64,000 nucleotides of DNA. It comes from Camarhynchus parvulus. Lineage: Eukaryota; Chordata; Aves; Passeriformes; Thraupidae. Numbering within the stretch: position 1 is the stretch's first letter; each line of letters opens with the position of its first letter. A program made the translations under genes and the position numbers. Shown piece after piece: positions 13,301-24,935 of the stretch. A model generated the notes under the pieces. That model saw only the letters and a list, made by a program, of their open reading frames with translations, was not told the DNA's origin and ran no database searches. The stretch is taken from NCBI RefSeq assembly GCF_901933205.1, contig NC_044581.1, forward strand, positions 7,240,001-7,304,000, written 5' to 3'.

Positions 13301-16300
13301 GTTGTGCCCAAAAGTTTCACATTAAGAGCTAGGAGAACACGGAATCACCTTATCAATGAGCTTTAAGGACTGGCAGTAAGAAGAACTACACAGTTTGTAG
13401 TAAAGGGGTCTGCATAAAATGACAAAAGCCTGCAAAGAGGACCAAAATGTGAGATTTCAAGAGGACAATAACCAGAATGTAGCTGTGTTCCACATAGGTT
13501 ACACATCAGGGCAAGAGAAATACATAAATGTGTGTGACAGTCCTGCCTCGGATATCTCTTAGGAATGAATGAGGCAGCAGCTCCCAAAAGACAGGAGAGA
13601 AACATTTTGCTCAGCCCACTACACACAGTCATGGTACCGGGGCTTTTCAGCCCTGGGGAAACTTCACTAAAGCTGTGCAGCTTCCAGACTATGCACATCT
13701 TGCCCAAACAAAACTCTTCCCCAAGCTCCTGAAGGCCAGCTCAGATGTGCAGATGCCAGCTCTCCCAAGCAGGCCAAGCACACTGTTTGTTATTTGCAAT
13801 CCAGGGCGGAGGCACTCACTCAAGCGGAAATTGTCCAATGCGGAGGATTACATCTAAAAGCAAATTGAGAACAGCGACATCTGAATTTGCCGTGTTTGCA
13901 GGTTCCACCTTTCCCCGAGGTCAAGGAAGTGGTAGAGGAGGATTTGCTTGTGTGCATTTCAAAGAGACATTAGCATTTTCCCTGCAAACTGCCCCAGCAC
14001 CAGTATCACCTATGCTAACATCAGGTAGTAACTGGGACCAGGAACGGAACGCCCTAACAGGTGCTGCTGAATATGCCCCAGTGTGGCTTTACAGCCTATT
14101 TCTTGAATATCAAGATATTTTCCACCCACAAAATAGAGGAATTCTTTCCAGAGCTGCGAAGTTTCAAAATCCACTTTCATTTAGAAGTTAGTCATTAGGA
14201 AAAAACAGCAGTCACATTATCTGTGAATGGAACCAGTGTAAATTTTAAGCCACCAACTCCAAACAGTTCACATTTGACTTCAGACTTTTTTCTATTTATA
14301 TCTAAGTCTTTCTAAGTTAGACTCTACTTGTGCACAAAAAAACCTCACTGAGAATGGAAGTAAAGGGAGAGAGTTAAGGGACAAGGAAAAACCTGCAGAC
14401 ACAGCAAACTCAGATGCCCCAGTTCTGAACATGTATTTTGACATAATCAACAATATCTGCTGTAACAAGCAAGCTCCTCCACCTCACACAAAGCAAATTG
14501 TGCCTCTGCCCACTGCTGCTGAGGCATGAATTTCAGATCTGAATTGACCCAGTAAAGTTTAAGCTCTGTTGTTATTTATAGTTTAGGCAAGATACCCACA
14601 GTTTCCAATCATAGTAGCAAAATGACCTCAACAAGACACAGAGAATTTAACCTACAGAACCACCTTGCTGGAAAAGTAAAGTCCATTTGTAGGACATTTG
14701 CTTTGCTTTGTAATTTTACCTCTGAATTATCTTGTAAGTACATCTCTGAGGGTTTAATGGGGCTAGATAAGGAGATGGCTTGTTCGGATCTCAAAGCAAT
14801 CAAATGTAATTGAATGGATTAAGCTTTTTATAGTGCCAGTTACAGTGTTTAAGAACTACTGCCAGCATTAACAGATACTTGAGCTGCCCTTTGCCATAAA
14901 AGGTTTATTTGGATAGTTTGGGTGGTTTTCCTGGCAATTTAGGTTGTTTCTTTTGCTTTACAAACACTGAGATAACAAGGTTTGAATTTTTCTTACACCG
15001 CAATGCCCAAGTTTAACATCAGCAGACTTGAACCAAAAGTGTCACTTATTTCAGCCAAATCCCCAAAATCATTTGTATTGTCTTTCATTAAAAACAAACT
15101 CCGTGTGTACCCCAGAGGGGTCCATCACTGCTAAAACCTCCAGCAGTGGCCAAGATTTATTCTTTGGACCAGTGAGAACATCACACATCTCATAACAAGC
15201 TGGACCTTGTTAATTTTAAAAGAGAAGAGATGGGAACACTGAAAAAGCAGCCACAGCACTCACGAGCAAAGTGTTCACCCAGTACTAAACACGGACTAGG
15301 TGTTCCAAGGCCTGGTCCTGAGCAAGCAAGAAGTCAGGCCAGGTTCAGGTTGGCCAGGGGAATGGACACCCACAGCATGGTTATTTCCTCACATATATCC
15401 ACCAAGACCCACAGGTAGGCAAGTGATTTTTTTTTTCCACTCATGGTGACAGATGCTTAGAGACATGTGCGCTGCAGAAATAGAAACTTTTGAGCTGATC
15501 CCTCCATTTCTCAGAAGAGAAATGCTTTTCACTTCAAAAGTTTCAGAAATGTCTGGTAACACTGGGCTTCCCTAACTATAGAATTAAATTAGTTTAATGC
15601 AAATGTTAATGAAATTTTATTCTAATCAATGATCACTAATTTAGCTCCATTAGAAGATCACGAAGACATCCAGTAAAATGTGACTTTTGGGCACTTGAGA
15701 AGCAGCTGTGTGTGCAGTCAAATGGAATCATGCAGCAGCTCTTGGCCACATAATTTGGGGACCAGGGCAAGCATTAGAGTGGCAGCACATCCCAAGACAA
15801 CCAGCTCTGGATCTGTTGCCCCAGAGGATCAAACATGCTCTAGCAAGATGGGTCTGTACGCCAACCCTTTCAAGAGTCCTCACTCCAACATTTCAAGCTG
15901 GGTAATTTTCCTAGCCAGGGGTCTCAGGGAATGAGAGCTGCTGAACTGGAATGGCATGTTCCACCCGCCCCCGCCACACACCCGCTCCTCTGTGGGATCT
16001 GCAGATCGAGCTGCAGCTTTCCAGACTCAGCAGAGCTGGGCAAAGCCCACACCAGGCCCGTGCGGTTACACACCGCCTGCCTACAGTCTGGTGCAAAAGG
16101 CACACACCTGGATTGCCCTCTCAATCCTCCTGAAGAAGCACAGCTCCAGCTCAGGAACTCAAGCATCAAGAAATCTGGGTAATACCTGCTTGAACATTCC
16201 ATCTGAGCTGAAGTTAAAGCTTAATTCCTGGGCTCTCCCACTCAAGTTAAACACTCCTACTTGAAACACAATCGAGCTGAAGAAAGCACGCCGGAGGGGA

Positions 16301-19300
16301 AGGCAGGGAGAGGGGGGAATCCCTCAGCTCTGCAGCTTGCTGCCTGAATCAGTTATCAGCACTTACATTTGTTGATCTTCAGGTCACATTACACAACTAG
16401 TATTTTACTGTGGCATCCACTGCTGTTTCCTCTTGCCACAGCCATCTTCCTAAAGCCAGTTTTCAAGTACGAAAGACTTGTACAGTTAGACAAGTCTCTC
16501 CTCATACATTCTGCACATCATGAATGTAAGCAGGAGGAGGTCACCAGCAATCAGATTAACTGAAATTAAAAGCTTCTTCCAATGGAACTTTGTTCTGTAC
16601 TAAGGTAAATTTGCAAAGAATTATTGAACAAAATACCACAATAAACCCACCTGTGAAGAGAAATATAATTTCATGCCATAAAAAATGACAATTTAATCTC
16701 TTCCCAGTATTTTGTGCTATTACCCCAAAGCCTCCCAGATGTATTTATCAAATCCTGCCTGATAAGAAGGATTCAAGCAGTACTCCTTGAGGACTTTGCT
16801 TTCAATCCATGTTACCAAACACAACCAACAAACACCTAATGGCTGTACCTTTAGGAGGTGATGCCCCCGATGATGCCTCTGGCTGGGAGTGCAGAGTGGT
16901 AGGCTCTGTATGCCCCTCAGCAGGTCCTGAGGACAGTGGTCCACCCTCCAATTCCTCTTCAATGGATTCCAGTGTTTTTGAGGCTGTAGTCTTCAACCTT
17001 TCCCTGTAAGAACAACTTTCCTGGTTCTCCACTTGTCCCTGCAAGTCCTGTATTGCAACATGCTCCAGGTTCAGCACAGAGTTCTCTTCACTTTCACAGC
17101 CATGGTTTTCCACCAGTCTTTGCAGTTCCTCAAACGTCCCTCCAGACCTCTGGGTTTTGAACAGACTTGAATCTTCTTCTTGTGCACTGGGAGCCAACAA
17201 GTCATTATTATTTAATTGTTCTGCCATCTGATTCTCCTCTGCTGACTGGGCAGTTTTGAATGGTATGGCTTCTTCAGCCTTTTTATGCTCATGCTCCTCA
17301 CCATCTGACAAGGTTCCATCCTCTGGAGCACTCACAGAACAGTGACTATGACTAGTCTGATTTTCATTTACAGTCAACATTTCTTTAGACTCTTTCACTT
17401 CTTCTTGGCTGTCCCTTCTTCCCACCTCAAATTCATCTACATCTCCTTGGCTCTCTTCTGGAGGACTTAATGGAGAACTGCTATTTGCTTCATTATCACC
17501 GCAGCAAGTGCTTACATCTGCCATGTTCCCTGAAGGAGAGCCTCTCTCCCCACTTACATCTGAATTCTCAGGCAATGTAGTGACCTCAACTGGCTCAACA
17601 CTTCCACTGACAACCTGGCAAGAGACATCAGAAGCTTCCTTTAGTGTGCAACATGGTCCCAAAGGCCCTAGGACAGGTACAAAAGAAGCATCCATCAGTG
17701 TCACTTCCTTTTGACCCTCAGTCAGTGGTTCTGTGTGTACTCCCAGCATCACTTCCTCTTTAGCAGCAGTAGCATCCAGAATCACTTCTGGGCTCTGCTC
17801 CAATGTTTCAACACCAGCATTTTCATTAGGTCCATCCCTTCCTCCCTCCACATTTCCAGGGCTACCAGGCACTCGTGCCTTGCAGCTGACAGCATCTCCA
17901 GCACACACATCAGGGTAGCTGCACAGTGCGTATCGCCAATCCAGTGAGTGCTCACTGTGAGTCTCCCGCTCTGCAGATGAATCTTCTGCACGGCAGGCAG
18001 GAGGCTCAGCCACAGGAAAGTTATCACCCATACTTCCAAGATCAGCTGGTATCAGCTGACCTTCTGGGGACAGTTCTCCATGTGCCATCACTTTGTTACC
18101 TTCCAATGGAGTAACATTTTTGAGAACTTCTGTAGAAGTGCTCAGAGTGTCCATTTGACAGTGCTCTTTCTGCATAAGTGCTGACTGAATTAAGTTCTTG
18201 GAGTAGGTGCTGTCTTGTATGACAATAAATCTGTGCTTGCCTGTAGACTCATTCACTCGTGCCCTGGGCTGAGTTAAATAACTTAATGCCAGCGACTGTG
18301 TTAAAGATCCTGTTTGTGGCCCAAGTCTGGGCAGTGAAACTTCTGCCAGCTCAACGTACTCCCCTTCAAGGTCACTTTCCAAGTTCTCTTGAGTCACAGG
18401 ACTCGTACAGACACCATTGACTAGAGCTTCGTTTAACTGTGGCACTGTGCTGCTAATGACAGAGTTGTCTCGATTTGAGCTTAGTTCCTGTAGATACTGA
18501 GACCTCAGGTCTGGTGAACCACACTCAGTACGGTCCGCGGGGAGGCACAAAATTGAACGTTCCTCTGTTATTTCTGAAGAGATGACATTGTTTTCAATTA
18601 TTTTTGGTTTATTTATAAATTCAGGATTAACCACTTTATCCCAGGGGACGCGAAATATTTTGTCATCAGTGGTTAGTAAACAATTTTCCAGTGCTATGCC
18701 CATCCGCTCTCCATTGAACGTACTCAACCATTCCAGAGTAAATATAGAGGTATATGAAACTTCTGGAATCACCACTTCTTCTACATTATGCTTATCTTTT
18801 GCCAAACACTTCAATACAATTCGTGGAGGCTTCTTCAGAGAGGGGACCACCTGCAGGTAGAAGTCACCAGGCTTCAAGATTTGCCAGTCAATGGAAGCTA
18901 GCTGGATTACAATCTTCTCTTGAATACACAGGGGCCAGCCCGCGTGGCGAAACAGCAACCCGCAGTACGGAGCCTGTGGAGACAAGAGAAAATGTTTTCA
19001 GCACCAGCAAAAGAGCTCAGCTCAAGCTTCTCAGTAAGAGATCAAGAAAAGAGATGAATTTAGGGTCTTTGGTTATTGATGTAGGCAAGTTTTCCACACT
19101 AAGGTCTTCTCTTTAAAAGTAGAAATAAGAAAATCTACCAACACAAACCACCCATGCAGGACAGGTAGGCACAAGTTACACTGGGAGGCTGCAACCTCCC
19201 AGCGAAGGGAAGAGGGCAGTGCAAAGACAAAACAGGAGATAGGAAGCAGCAAATGAGGAAAGCACAGCAGAGCCACAGAGAAAGAAAGCAGCAAGTGCCC

Positions 19301-22300
19301 ATCAGCAAGCTGCGAGGAACCACACTTAACATACCAGCAACTTCCTCATTCCCAAAACACAGCAGCACTCAGGCCATGCCTCAGACAAATCCCACCCAAA
19401 TAAAAGAACAGAAGTTTCATGGCTGAACTGACTTGACTCAATTATTTACAGCTTTATCACAACTTCAAAAAATAATGTCCAGTGCTTTGAACTTGATTCT
19501 GCTTGGGTAAGATTTAAATTAAGCCATTATATAAGCCATCAATTCTGCAATTAATTTTATCTTTTTCTGTATGACAAGGCTTTGGATTCAATTAATTCAA
19601 GTATTTTGCCATACAGCAGAGAAACCAGAGAACAGAAAGGAACTTCCTGGATCCTCACACACCTTGAAACAACAGGTACTGGCATAAAGCAATTTCTTTC
19701 TTGTGTTCATCAAGCCTTACCTTCAGCCTCACCAAATTTCTAACCTCTTTGCACCTGAAGCAAAGATTGCTCACAGGTTTAAAAACCCAAATCATCCGAT
19801 TTAGTAATTCCTTCCCCTCAGTCCTGTATTTTCTGGATCCATTTCCATTGCTTAGACTTATTAACCCATGTCACATGACCTTAGCATGTCTACCTTCCTC
19901 ATCTCCTCAGTGTGCCTGAAGTATCTCCTTTGTAATGCCCATTTCTTTTTCTTAAAAACTGTTTGTTCATTGTGCAAAGCATTGCAAAACATGGCCTGTA
20001 ATGGCACCAGCACTTCCCAAATGTGCTAGAAGCATCTCCTAAAGCTAAGATCCCACTTGTCTTCCAGTCACGCTCCTACAGTAACCCAGACACCTACTGG
20101 TTTTTCTTTTCAAACTGATGAACTCCAGTTCACAACAGAAGTTCTGCCTGCCACTTTGTGGAGGCACATGCTTGCCTCCTGAGTCTACCATTACAAAATT
20201 TAAGGACAAAGTTTTAGAGCTCATCTTGCGCAATGCATTTATCACCCTCTTCTTCCAGGTTATTGTTTGTGTGTCCCAGGCTGGTTTCACCACAAACATA
20301 CCATACATACTCTTACTTTTCATGCCAAGGTCATGGATGAGAAGCACGGTGTGTTTCACGACTCCTGCCTCCAACTCCATTTTCCCCCCAGTACAAACAT
20401 CCTCCCTCCCTTTCACCAGTTTGTAGCCATCTTGCAATTCTTACATAAACCTCAACCCCTTTGACACAGTAATTAATCTTCCATATGACTCCATAATAAA
20501 TCCTTTATGGCAGAGATTAAACAATGAAACTTATCTCTCTAGAGAGAGCTGGTTTATTAAAAAGGCTGGTGTGACACTACCTGCCATGGAGCAAACCACA
20601 TGAAAACGTTATTCAGTTTTTCATGGGTCAGTTAATTCAGTCCTTGCTCAGTGCACAATGTTGTAGGCTCAGCTTGTTCTCTGTATTTTGTTACTAGTCC
20701 TGACTTAACAGATTCAATAAAATCCCTGCTACCAGACATTCAGCACAATATGGTAACTTCTTCCATATTCCAGGATGGAGACCTGCCAGTCCTATTTCTT
20801 CAAAATAGTCAAGTTCAGTCACAGTAGTTTTACTTCTGTTCATTTATTGCTGCTGTACAAATGATGTACTTACACACTGTATCACTACAAAAAGAAACCT
20901 TACTTTAGTTTTCATTTACTCGAAGGATCATATTAATATTACCTTTCTATTCTAACCTTGACTCAGAGCAGACCCATCTCCCCTTCTTTCCTCTTTCTAT
21001 TAAGTTAGAACCAAAAAGCCCTATAACCTGACACACAGCTGCTTGTACTTCCCTCAAAGGCACAGCTAAGCTGGGCAGTCTGATGTTCTCAGGCTTTCTG
21101 ATCTGCAAGACACAGATGCCTCTGTCGCTAAGTTCCTTTCATCCACAATGCAGTTAAACTCAGCAAGCCAAGACCACCTCTTGCAGCAGCTTGCACAAGC
21201 TGCTTCTGGCTCCAGCAGGTCTCGGGCTAAATGCATTTCATGGACTTTAATATCAAGCTCAAGACTCACACAGCACCTCAGCCAACAAAGCTTGGTCAGT
21301 GGCTCCGACCAAAGGGCCCAAATCAAGTATTTTGTACATAAGTTTTAAGCTAGAGCAATTTGCAGCTTTCCAAAAGAGTGTATCACTGCAGCACACCAAC
21401 CCCTCTTCTCCCATTATAGGATCTCCTAGTAGGTATATTAAGGCCAAGGGTCTGTACCAAGGGTCTTTCAGGGGAAGAAGAAGCAGATGAAGATCCGTTC
21501 CCAAACTCTTATAGCTCATAGGACTGAAAAGTGAAAGACACAATCAGCAGCAGCATAAACATAAAGCTGAATTCCATCAGCACATACTTGACATAGAGAT
21601 TCTGTTAAAATTTGGATGCAGAGTAACCCACTGGAGGGCCACTCATACATTAAGAAATTCCAAACAGCCTCACTGTTTAGATGCTTACTTGTCTGCCTAA
21701 CTGACTCATAAGGAGAAAACTCAGCAATAAAATCACCAAAACCAAAATGCAGAATGCATTGAAGTTCCTGAAAAGCCCTACAAAGCCACAATCTAAAATG
21801 CATCGGGAGCCAGAGTAACATCCAAAACAGGAATGCAAGTCCCACAATAGCCTAAACATTACAGAGCTTCAGAAGTGGAGCATCCTCATGCTGCTCCTGC
21901 CCCAAAATGCACCTTCAAAGGGAAGATTATGTGAAGAGGCTTATTACAGTACCTTTAACATCTCATTTTGAGGCTCAAGGATTTGATTTTCTCGTGTCCA
22001 AACACTACAGAGCCAAACCAGGCCCACCAGAGGAGTGCCAGGAACAACCTCTATACCCAGTGGCTGCAGCCAGTAATAAAGCTGGCTGAGGAAAGAGTTG
22101 GGCACCAATGACAAAAACGGCACAGAGGTGGAATCTTCTAAAGCTACAGGGATGGTTAAGCTAGCACAGACCATTTAGCTCAGGACATCGCCTCAAAGCC
22201 AGGGGCAAAATTTGGTTTTTAACTTTGTGCTAAGCAGAGACAGACCTCCTTGGAACACCCCTTCCAGACCCTGAGGAATCACACACAGGCTGATGATTTT

Positions 22301-24935
22301 GATACATCCAGTTGAAGCCCATGAACTTGCTTAGTACTTCATGAAGCCATTTACACTTTTGTCACGGCAGAGGCTGACAAAAGATCCAGTGCCCTCAAGA
22401 CTTTCTACAGTAATCATTCAGACACGAGTTAATTCTTTTCCCTCTAGTGTGTTTAGGAAACGCTCACATGGAGCAGCTGAACTACAAACTAAGGAGAAAG
22501 TATTGCTTTTGTTTAGACTGTCTAAAAGGCAAGCAAGAGTTTCAAAAAGCTATTAGTAAGAAACAGTCCTCTGTGATTTCAGACTATAAAGATGAAGGGG
22601 CATACAGTGGAGGTTTGGGGAAGAAGAGACCACAGCAAATTAAACAAATTTCATAAATAAGAAATAATAAATTTAAAATATCAAACAAGCAGACTTTTAA
22701 ATAAAATACAGAATAGCCTGGGCACAACTCTAGAGAGGGTACAAGGTATCTAGAGCTTCCCTTGATCTCCCTGTACTAGCACTCTGGAAGTAAAAAATCA
22801 CAAGTCACAGCCTGAAAGGGTCACAACCAAGTAAGAAAGGATCTTGCTGACCACTCTCCCAGACATTTCACACCTCATCAAAAGCCCCCAATACCTAATG
22901 CTAAGCCTTGTGCAGCCCTCCCTAAAGGCAGCTGCCCAACCCACCCCACATCTTCTTGGTCAGCCGGGTGGGCCACCAGCATCCTGGGCTTCTCCAGTGC
23001 CCACTGGCCTCATACTTCCCTTACCAGGACCCCAAGCTCCAACTGCCCTCATCTCTCCCTCCTCAGGACACCCAGCACCCATTGCCCTCACACCTCTCCT
23101 CCTCACGGCCGAGCACCCACTGCCCTCACACCTCTCCCTCCTCACGGCCGAGCACCCACTGCCCTCACACCTCTCCCTCCTCACGGCCGAGCACCCATTG
23201 CCCTCACACCTCTCCTCCTCACGGCCAAGCGCTGCAGCGCCTCGTGTTCCAACGGCCCTCCAACAGCCACCGAAGCCACCGTGCCCGTCAAGGCGGTCCC
23301 GCGCTGCTATTGGCTGCTGCAGCCGCCGCTGTCCTCCCATTGGCTGCCGGGTGGCCGAGGCCCGCCCAGCCGCGCTGCCCGCGTTCCCCCGTGGCGCCGT
23401 GCGGCCCGCGGTGGTTGCTTGGCCTTTGCCGTGCGTTCTTCGGCCGCGGGCCCCAACGGCTCCCCTCAGGGAGAGCAGCGCCGTGCGCCTACCTCACTGC
23501 TGCGTTCCTTCCTTCCCCTTCACCGCCTCACCTGCCCAAGGCACTGCTGGCCGCTCGGAAGCTGCCGGGATCTCGAGAAGTGGGGAAATTGCTACCTTGG
23601 CTCCTTCAGCGAGGGCGGTGTTTTGGGGAAAGCCGTGAAACATCTTGAAATAATTACCAGTTTGTGCAAACGAAAAGCCTTTTGTTTCTTTAAAGGGGAA
23701 AAACACACTATGCACCATAGAATTAGAAGCTCCAATTACAGATACTGATGGAATAACATCTATTCCAGTGTTCCGGGTGGGAGAGAGCAGCAAGGTCATG
23801 CACCACCTTGGATCCTCCTCGACTCACAAAGACGGCTGGCACCAAGCTGGAGCCTGGTGACAATACAGGGTGACAAACACTGCACCAAAACACACTTTCA
23901 AGGTGCCTAGCTCACATGGATCCATCCTGTGCGATGGGTCTGTCCCACCAGTATTTAATTTCCTTGAAAAAAAATGAGTAAATGACTATTTCAGCCTCTA
24001 TTCCATATTTTTCCTCCTCCTAGCAATTCCTTGCCCTCTACCATGAGGACTTGAATTGAAAACCTGGCCACACGCCCCCTTTGCATTCAGAGACAAAAAA
24101 GTTAGAACAAACCCACATTTTAGGTTGTTTGGGCTGGTTGGGTTTTTTTTTCATCTTGCAGACCTCGAGCCAAGGTTTGTGATGGAGGTGTTTGACTCAT
24201 CGTTTCTAACATTTTAGACTCCCAACAGTAAAGCACGTTAATCTTGGACTCGTTCTGGCAGTAAATGTAACGTGACTCCTCGGGGCTACCGAGCCTTGTG
24301 ACTGTTCCAGCAACCATCAAAGGGGAGCTGGAGTTTTGGAAAAACACCGACTGGAAGCATTTCTCCCTGCACGTCATTGTGCCAGTGGTGGGAGCCCAAC
24401 AGCTTCATCCAGAGGGTCAGGGAACAGCTGGGGTCAGAGGCCACCCTGGTCAGACACATCTAGCAAACACTTCGCTAAACCTCTTCCTGTGAATCCCTTA
24501 AGCCCTTGGTGTTCCTGATAATAGAAAGGGAGAGCACTGCTCCACACCTGATCGCTGATCTCTGAAGGGTTAAGCTTCAACAACAATTTCTCAACTATTT
24601 CCTAATTGTCTGCCTGCCCTCCCACCTAGACTGCCATACATACTCAAGCGCTTTTTGCCAGCCGTTTTGCATACAAGAGCAGAAAGAAAACTCTCCAAGA
24701 AAGCCTTCACAGGCCTTAGAGAGCATGATGTACTCACACAGGCATCCTGCTGAATGCACTGCAGGATGTGCTTGGCTGGAATCAGGAAGTCTATGAGGTA
24801 GTGCAGTCCATCCCCACGGTACGTCTTCTCCACCACATCAAAAACTTGGCACAGAACAGTGGCTGCGGTAGCCTCGAATGGAGGGTAGAGTGCTGATAAC
24901 GTGCTCTGAATGCAGCCGTCCAGTGACTCCGAGTC
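1257..24935 (-). CDS. PLEKHG4: Puratrophin-1 / PLEKHG4 RhoGEF, N-terminal six coding exons (both ends open)
   Basis: PLEKHG4 is a Dbl-family guanine nucleotide exchange factor for Rho-type GTPases, cytosolic and Golgi-associated. Six exons (24738-24935, 16849-18973, 11443-11658, 7526-7649, 6338-6431, 1257-1343) join in phase into 948 codons. Residues 1-170 form a conserved N-terminal module, about 170-780 are acidic and low complexity, and about 780-948 are Sec14/CRAL-TRIO-like. Matches to human puratrophin-1 include [28 protein letters not shown] and [12 protein letters not shown]. No start codon precedes the first visible exon in frame, so a 5' exon is missing. The spectrin-like, DH and PH exons should lie left of position 1. 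The position downstream of SLC9A5 argues for PLEKHG4 rather than its paralog PLEKHG4B, which in human sits near SLC9A3. Confidence 0.92.
1344..6337 (-). other. PLEKHG4 intron
   Basis: About 5 kb between two phased exons. I see an A15 run at 1632-1646 and no coding frame with homology. Reading frames of up to 200 codons near 5918-6520 on the plus strand overlap the next exon in antisense and are not genes. Confidence 0.7.
1632..1646. repeat. Poly(A) run
   Basis: Fifteen A residues followed by A-rich sequence; may be the tail of a decayed retrocopy, but no recognisable body precedes it. Confidence 0.8.
6338..6431 (-). CDS. PLEKHG4: PLEKHG4 exon, Sec14-like domain part 2
   Basis: This is a 94-bp exon; acceptor CTTGCAG|ACC, donor TTGCAG|GTGAGC. 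It encodes [19 protein letters not shown] and [10 protein letters not shown]. The match to human [19 protein letters not shown] is almost exact, the strongest single piece of evidence for PLEKHG4 in the left part of the window. Confidence 0.94.
7526..7649 (-). CDS. PLEKHG4: PLEKHG4 exon, Sec14-like domain part 1
   Basis: This is a 124-bp exon; acceptor CTTTTTACAG|GTACA, donor CCCAAG|GTTTGT. It encodes [20 protein letters not shown], then [17 protein letters not shown], closely matching human SQELIRLLLYLRSIPR. The donor lacks the usual purine at +3 (GTTTGT), so it is weaker than its neighbours, but the phase and homology fix the boundary. Confidence 0.92.
7650..11442 (-). other. PLEKHG4 intron
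   Basis: A 3.8-kb intron. Apart from a two-copy 18/19-bp tandem repeat at 8245-8281 and short homopolymer runs, nothing stands out. Confidence 0.7.
8245..8281. repeat. Two-copy 18/19-bp tandem repeat
   Basis: GATCTTGCTCAGGATCTAG followed directly by GATCTTGCTAGGATCTAG, differing by one base deletion. A small slippage product. Confidence 0.9.
11443..11658 (-). CDS. PLEKHG4: PLEKHG4 exon leading into the Sec14-like domain
   Basis: This is a 216-bp exon; acceptor GTCTTACAG|GGATG, donor CTGCCTG|GTGAGT. It encodes [15 protein letters not shown], a Pro/Thr/Ser-rich stretch ([15 protein letters not shown]) with several possible proline-directed sites, then [15 protein letters not shown]. The last part aligns with human ELLASGMATLPGTRD at the entry of the CRAL-TRIO-like domain. 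Confidence 0.9.
11659..16848 (-). other. PLEKHG4 intron
   Basis: A 5.2-kb AT-leaning intron. No repeat family or coding homology recognised. A minus-strand open frame at 12895-13218 has no family I can name. Confidence 0.65.
16849..18973 (-). CDS. PLEKHG4: PLEKHG4 giant exon: rest of N-terminal module plus long acidic disordered region
   Basis: This is a 2125-bp exon with 708 codons open; acceptor TCTCCACAG|GCT, donor CCTAAAG|GTACAG. The first ~120 residues look folded and conserved: [58 protein letters not shown] second conserved patch is [14 protein letters not shown]. The remainder is rich in Glu, Ser, Asp and Thr and looks disordered. At 17905-17943 it encodes [15 protein letters not shown], the counterpart of the DWRFAVCS motif near the N-terminus of human puratrophin-1. 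The open frame over more than 2 kb is strong evidence of coding. Confidence 0.93.
23073..23226. repeat. 38/39-bp minisatellite, four copies
   Basis: Four consecutive units at 23073-23110, 23111-23149, 23150-23188 and 23189-23226 share the core GCACCCA(C/T)TGCCCTCAC and TCCTCACGGCC. Units are 38 or 39 bp, differing by one C in a CTCTCC(C)TCC tract. One or two decayed copies precede them from about 23000. A plus-strand open frame across it is a 13-residue repeat created by the 39-bp period. Confidence 0.95.
23228..23640. promoter_or_regulatory. CpG island with paired CCAAT boxes in PLEKHG4 intron
   Basis: The block is GC-rich and dense in CpG, in contrast to the AT-leaning flanks. Two ATTGG elements (CCAAT on the minus strand) lie at 23309-23313 and 23339-23343, exactly 30 bp apart, each in a GGCTG context typical of NF-Y sites. 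In minus orientation this would drive transcription into the giant PLEKHG4 exon about 4 kb downstream. A plus-strand transcript is equally possible from sequence alone. Confidence 0.6.
24738..24935 (-). CDS. PLEKHG4: PLEKHG4 exon with conserved N-terminal module (part 1)
   Basis: This is a 198-bp phase-0 exon; acceptor CTCTCGGCAG|GAC, donor GCCTGT|GTGAGT. It encodes [38 protein letters not shown] and [18 protein letters not shown]. The composition and spacing are those of a folded helical domain. It splices in frame into the next exon ([11 protein letters not shown]). There is no in-frame ATG near its start, so initiation must be upstream in an exon that I could not place. Confidence 0.9.

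Larger units (their letters stand above)
18974..24737 (-). other. PLEKHG4 intron with minisatellite and CpG island
   Basis: A 5.8-kb intron between the two halves of the N-terminal module. Its distal part (22.9-23.64 kb) contains the minisatellite and the CpG island listed separately; the rest is AT-leaning without recognised elements. Confidence 0.7.

Noticed and set aside
22844..23638. 264-codon plus-strand open frame
   Set aside because: Its centre is the 39-bp minisatellite read as a 13-residue repeat and the rest is CpG island; composition is that of GC-rich non-coding DNA and no family is recognised.
1257..24935. Assignment as PLEKHG4B
   Set aside because: The N-terminal module is family-wide, but linkage to SLC9A5 and the close match of the Sec14-like exons to human PLEKHG4 favour PLEKHG4; a full tree would settle it.
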